In this document: in pieces, positions 61,191-64,000 of the stretch
How positions within the stretch are numbered: position 1 is the first letter of the stretch
Layout of the letters: each line of letters begins with the position of its first letter
NCBI GenBank assembly: GCA_008923315.1
Contig: WBSF01000002.1
Span: forward strand, 186,001-250,000
Source: Betaproteobacteria bacterium SCN1
GTDB lineage: Bacteria; Pseudomonadota; Gammaproteobacteria; Burkholderiales; Thiobacillaceae
Direction: 5' to 3'
Length of the DNA stretch: 64,000 nt
Notes under the pieces: model-generated
What the model saw: only the letters and a program-made list of their open reading frames with translations
Told to the model about the DNA's origin: nothing
The model's database searches: none
Position numbers and translations under genes: made by a program

Positions 61191-64000
61191 ATGAGCCAGA
61201 CGTTTTTTGCCGAGCTATTGCCAGCGCTGGCGAGTCGTGCGAAACATGCCGCCATCAGCCGTCTGGGCTTTGCCAACGTGCCGCTGCGCCGCTACCTGGC
61301 CGAAATGTTTGATCTCCCCTATGGCGAACCGGGAGCATTCCTCGCCGATCCGACTTTTGAAGCCACCTTCGGCTGGATGAAAGCAGATCAGCGCATGGCT
61401 GATCTCGCAGGCACCTTGCTTTCCCCGTCCCTCGTCCAGGCAATGGACAATCCTCCAGCGGAGTTGGTGAGAGACTACCGTTTCCCGCAGGATCAATACC
61501 CGTATCTTCACCAACTTGAAGCCTGGCGCATTCTCTCGCGCTCCACGCCGCAATCCATCGTCGTTGCGAGCGGCACCGGTTCCGGTAAGACGGAATGCTT
61601 CATGGTTCCAATCCTCGATCGCCTGGCAAGGCTGCGTGAAGAAAAAAAAGGCCAGTTGGTCGGTGTCAGGGCACTGTTTCTTTACCCCTTGAACGCGCTG
61701 ATCAACAGCCAACGCGAGCGCTTGCGCGCATGGACGCACGCTTTCGACGGAGACGTTCACTTTTGTCTCTACAACGGCAACACTCCAGAACGCCCCGACC
61801 CGACCTGGCTTCAACGGGAGAATCCCTGCGAAATTGGCGACCGGGAAAGACTCAGGGCAACGCCGCCACCCATCCTGGTGACCAATGCCACGATGCTCGA
61901 ATACATGCTGGTGCGCACAGCGGACGCGCCGATCCTGGCGCAATCGCAAGGCAAACTCGAATGGGTTGTCCTCGACGAAGCGCATACCTACGTCGGATCG
62001 CAAGCCGCTGAAGCAGCCTTGCTCATTCGCCGCGTGTTGTTTGCTTTCGGCGTTTCGTCGGACCAAGTTCGCTTCGTCGCCACATCAGCCACCATCGGCG
62101 ATCCGGAAGGAGAAGCCGGCAAGAAGCTCAAACGCTTCCTGGCAGAAGTCGCTGGCGTTTCCCCGGATCAAGTTCATCTGGTTGCCGGGCAGCGCCGCAT
62201 CCCCACTCTGGGCGGCAAGAAGCCCAAGACCCATACGCCACAGGACACGCTCGCCAGTATCGACGCGGGTAGTGAAACTTCGCCGTCGCGCTACGACGCG
62301 CTCGCCAACGACATCACCGCCCACAGATTGCGAGATTTATTTGTCGGCGATCCAAGCAAGCCGCCCGTAGCAAGACTGTCGGAAATTTGCCAAACCATCG
62401 GTCTCGACAGACTAACGTTGCGTGAGCAGCAGCTTAATGCTTTGCGCTGGATGGACTTGCTCAGCGGCACTCGCGACAACACGGGTGCTGGAACTGACGA
62501 CGGAGAGTCATTCTTGCCAGTCCGCGCCCACTTCTTTCATCAAACGATGTCTGGTTTGTGGGCTTGCGCGGATGCGAAATGCCGGAATAAATCCGGATCA
62601 GCTTTGGATGACAATGAATGGCCCTTCGGTCAGGTCTATTTCGAACCGAGAAAGCATTGCGACTGCGGCTGCCCGGCCTATGAAGTCGTGACATGCAGCG
62701 GATGTGGAACGGCCCATCTTCAAGCCGGGGAATTCAAAAACCGGCTCGCGCATCTACAAACGTTCGCAGCGCTGGATGAGTTCGAACTAGAGGCGGAGCC
62801 TGGCGAAATCGCCGACGAAGAGGATCAAGCAGAGGACACCGAAGATGCCGCAGCGGGCCGCCATAAGAAAGTGCTCATCGTCAATCGTCATTTGCCCAAT
62901 GTCGGCCCATTGGACGTTGAGCGAACCTCGCGCCTGATCACAGAGGCATCAGAAATGACCTTGCGTTTGCTCGCGCAGGAGGAAGGCGAGGATGGCTTGT
63001 CTTGCCCCGTTTGTGGCAGCCATTCGACTCAGGATGAAAGACTCTTCCAGGCAAGCAGACTAGGCGCCCCATTCCTGCTGGGGAACATTCTCCCCACACT
63101 TCTCGAATACGCACCGGACGGCGAGAAACCTGCTGACCACCCCTGTCGCGGGCGGCGCTTGCTGACCTTCAACGACAGTCGCCAAGGCACGGCGCGCATG
63201 GCGGCAAAGCTTCAACAAGATGCAGAACGCAATCGTGTGCGCGGACTGGTTTACCACCTCACCTTACAACACGGTCGTGGTGCGGCAGGCGCGCAAGCGG
63301 TTGCAATCGATAATGAAATCAGAACGCTCGAACAGATACCTGAAATAGCCCGCAATGCAGCGCTCAACGAACTCATCGACAACAAGCGCAAGGAGTTTTT
63401 GAAACTAACTCGCCCAAGTCCGATCGCCTTCAATGACCTGGCGCAATATCTCGCCAATCAGGGCAAGGACTTCGAATACATGCTCGCGCATTACCGTCGC
63501 ATCGCACCAGGATCATTCAGCGATAGCAGCGGCCCTGTCGAGTTGGCGAAGATGTTTCTGGTTCGAGAATTCGGCAGACGCCCCAAGCGCTTGAACAACC
63601 TTGAAAGCATGGGTTTGGTCGCTATTCGCTATCCAGCGATTGACAGCATCCTCCAGGTTCCTGCTCCCATCGCACAAACCACAGACTTCGATTTGTCAGC
63701 TTGGCAGGAATTCCTCAAGCTCTGCCTAGACTTCTTCGTCAGAGCCGGAGGCTCGCTGGCCATCTCATCGAACTGGCGCAATTGGCTTGGCATGCCATTT
63801 CCACAAACCCAGCTGGTAACTCGGGATGAAGCGAATACGAGCCGCACACAGCGCCGCTGGCCTCGCGCCAGGCGAGGTGGGCTGCGAAGCACGCTCGTGC
63901 GCCTGCTCTCCTACGCATTGAAAGCGGACATACAAACTTCGTACGGCGAAGACCGCGTAGACACTGTTCTCCTTGCTGCCTGGGATGCCCTGAACTCTGC
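61191..64000 (+). CDS. druE: Druantia DEAH-box helicase DruE (3' end outside window)
   Basis: The first 936 residues of a large superfamily 2 helicase; the frame is open to the window edge. Motifs: Walker A GTGSGKT (128-134), FLYPLNALINSQRERL (motif Ia), TNATMLEYML, DEAH (262-265), SAT (299-301). Cysteine clusters suggest zinc sites at about 455-510 (CADAKCRN, CDCGCPAYEVVTCSGCG) and 605 (CPVCGS). TFNDSRQGTARMAAKLQQD, near 660, is typical of DUF1998 helicases. The ATG has AAGGAG upstream. DISARM DrmA or Dpd helicases are relatives, but the adjacent DruH-like gene favours Druantia III. Confidence 0.82.
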   Translation, partial: MSQTFFAELLPALASRAKHAAISRLGFANVPLRRYLAEMFDLPYGEPGAFLADPTFEATFGWMKADQRMADLAGTLLSPSLVQAMDNPPAELVRDYRFPQDQYPYLHQLEAWRILSRSTPQSIVVASGTGSGKTECFMVPILDRLARLREEKKGQLVGVRALFLYPLNALINSQRERLRAWTHAFDGDVHFCLYNGNTPERPDPTWLQRENPCEIGDRERLRATPPPILVTNATMLEYMLVRTADAPILAQSQGKLEWVVLDEAHTYVGSQAAEAALLIRRVLFAFGVSSDQVRFVATSATIGDPEGEAGKKLKRFLAEVAGVSPDQVHLVAGQRRIPTLGGKKPKTHTPQDTLASIDAGSETSPSRYDALANDITAHRLRDLFVGDPSKPPVARLSEICQTIGLDRLTLREQQLNALRWMDLLSGTRDNTGAGTDDGESFLPVRAHFFHQTMSGLWACADAKCRNKSGSALDDNEWPFGQVYFEPRKHCDCGCPAYEVVTCSGCGTAHLQAGEFKNRLAHLQTFAALDEFELEAEPGEIADEEDQAEDTEDAAAGRHKKVLIVNRHLPNVGPLDVERTSRLITEASEMTLRLLAQEEGEDGLSCPVCGSHSTQDERLFQASRLGAPFLLGNILPTLLEYAPDGEKPADHPCRGRRLLTFNDSRQGTARMAAKLQQDAERNRVRGLVYHLTLQHGRGAAGAQAVAIDNEIRTLEQIPEIARNAALNELIDNKRKEFLKLTRPSPIAFNDLAQYLANQGKDFEYMLAHYRRIAPGSFSDSSGPVELAKMFLVREFGRRPKRLNNLESMGLVAIRYPAIDSILQVPAPIAQTTDFDLSAWQEFLKLCLDFFVRAGGSLAISSNWRNWLGMPFPQTQLVTRDEANTSRTQRRWPRARRGGLRSTLVRLLSYALKADIQTSYGEDRVDTVLLAAWDALNS

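Overview
The window is about 64 kb of a high-GC bacterial chromosome. Gene content and order point to a betaproteobacterium, most likely of the Rhodocyclales (Azoarcus/Thauera-like). The clues are a complete system I cytochrome c maturation operon, the run pyrG-kdsA-eno-ftsB-zipA-ligA-galU, a cbb3 oxidase operon, an oxygen-independent coproporphyrinogen oxidase, and start-site signals of the betaproteobacterial type. The genus is an inference; no rRNA or tRNA gene was seen.

Layout. (1) 1-6.7 kb: ccmA(partial)BCDEFGHI, tightly overlapping, for haem export, chaperoning and attachment to c-type cytochromes. (2) 6.8-16.4 kb: an OmpA-like lipoprotein/porin-type protein on the minus strand, then housekeeping genes for CTP, KDO, enolase, division (ftsB, zipA), DNA ligase and UDP-glucose. 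(3) 16.4-25.1 kb: an accessory stretch of short stand-alone genes. It holds a TetR-controlled pair (flavin split-barrel protein plus DUF1348 protein) with two palindromic operators, an NAD(P)HX repair enzyme, a methyltransferase, a sulfatase, an extradiol dioxygenase-like protein, a GFA-family protein, a guanidinium exporter behind a guanidine-II riboswitch, a tautomerase, a TMEM175-type channel and a DUF3330 protein. (4) 25.2-32.6 kb: purL, ppc and a membrane coiled-coil protein translationally coupled to ppc. (5) 32.6-37.1 kb, minus strand: an operon of a LolA-like periplasmic protein, an outer-membrane barrel-like protein and an RND/MMPL exporter, which looks like an envelope lipid or hydrophobic-molecule export route. 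(6) 37.3-40.3 kb: hemN and a MASE1-GGEEF diguanylate cyclase. (7) 40.3-46.0 kb, minus strand: ccoNOQP-ccoG-fixH plus two small membrane proteins, for high-affinity oxygen respiration; the ccm operon would mature its CcoO and CcoP haems, and hemN supplies haem under low oxygen. (8) 46.2-57.5 kb: two histidine-phosphatase-fold genes, then alanine dehydrogenase, a TIGR03790 protein, pyrD and a dicarboxylate/amino-acid symporter on the minus strand, then a KamA-like radical SAM enzyme, a D,D-carboxypeptidase, an unknown exported protein with a clear terminator, and an AsmA-family protein.

(9) 57.8 kb to the end: a visibly less GC-rich block carrying two large genes, a protein of the YjiT/STY4851 type and a DUF1998-type DEAH helicase cut by the window edge. 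Together they match the two-gene layout of type III Druantia anti-phage defence (DruH-DruE). This is the clearest horizontally acquired system in the window.

The most notable non-coding findings are the guanidine-II riboswitch with two ACGR hairpins before the SMR exporter, the twin TetR palindromes, the AT-rich palindromic region between ccoN and the phosphatase genes, and two very short open frames that bridge neighbouring genes (ccmB/ccmC and upstream of galU).
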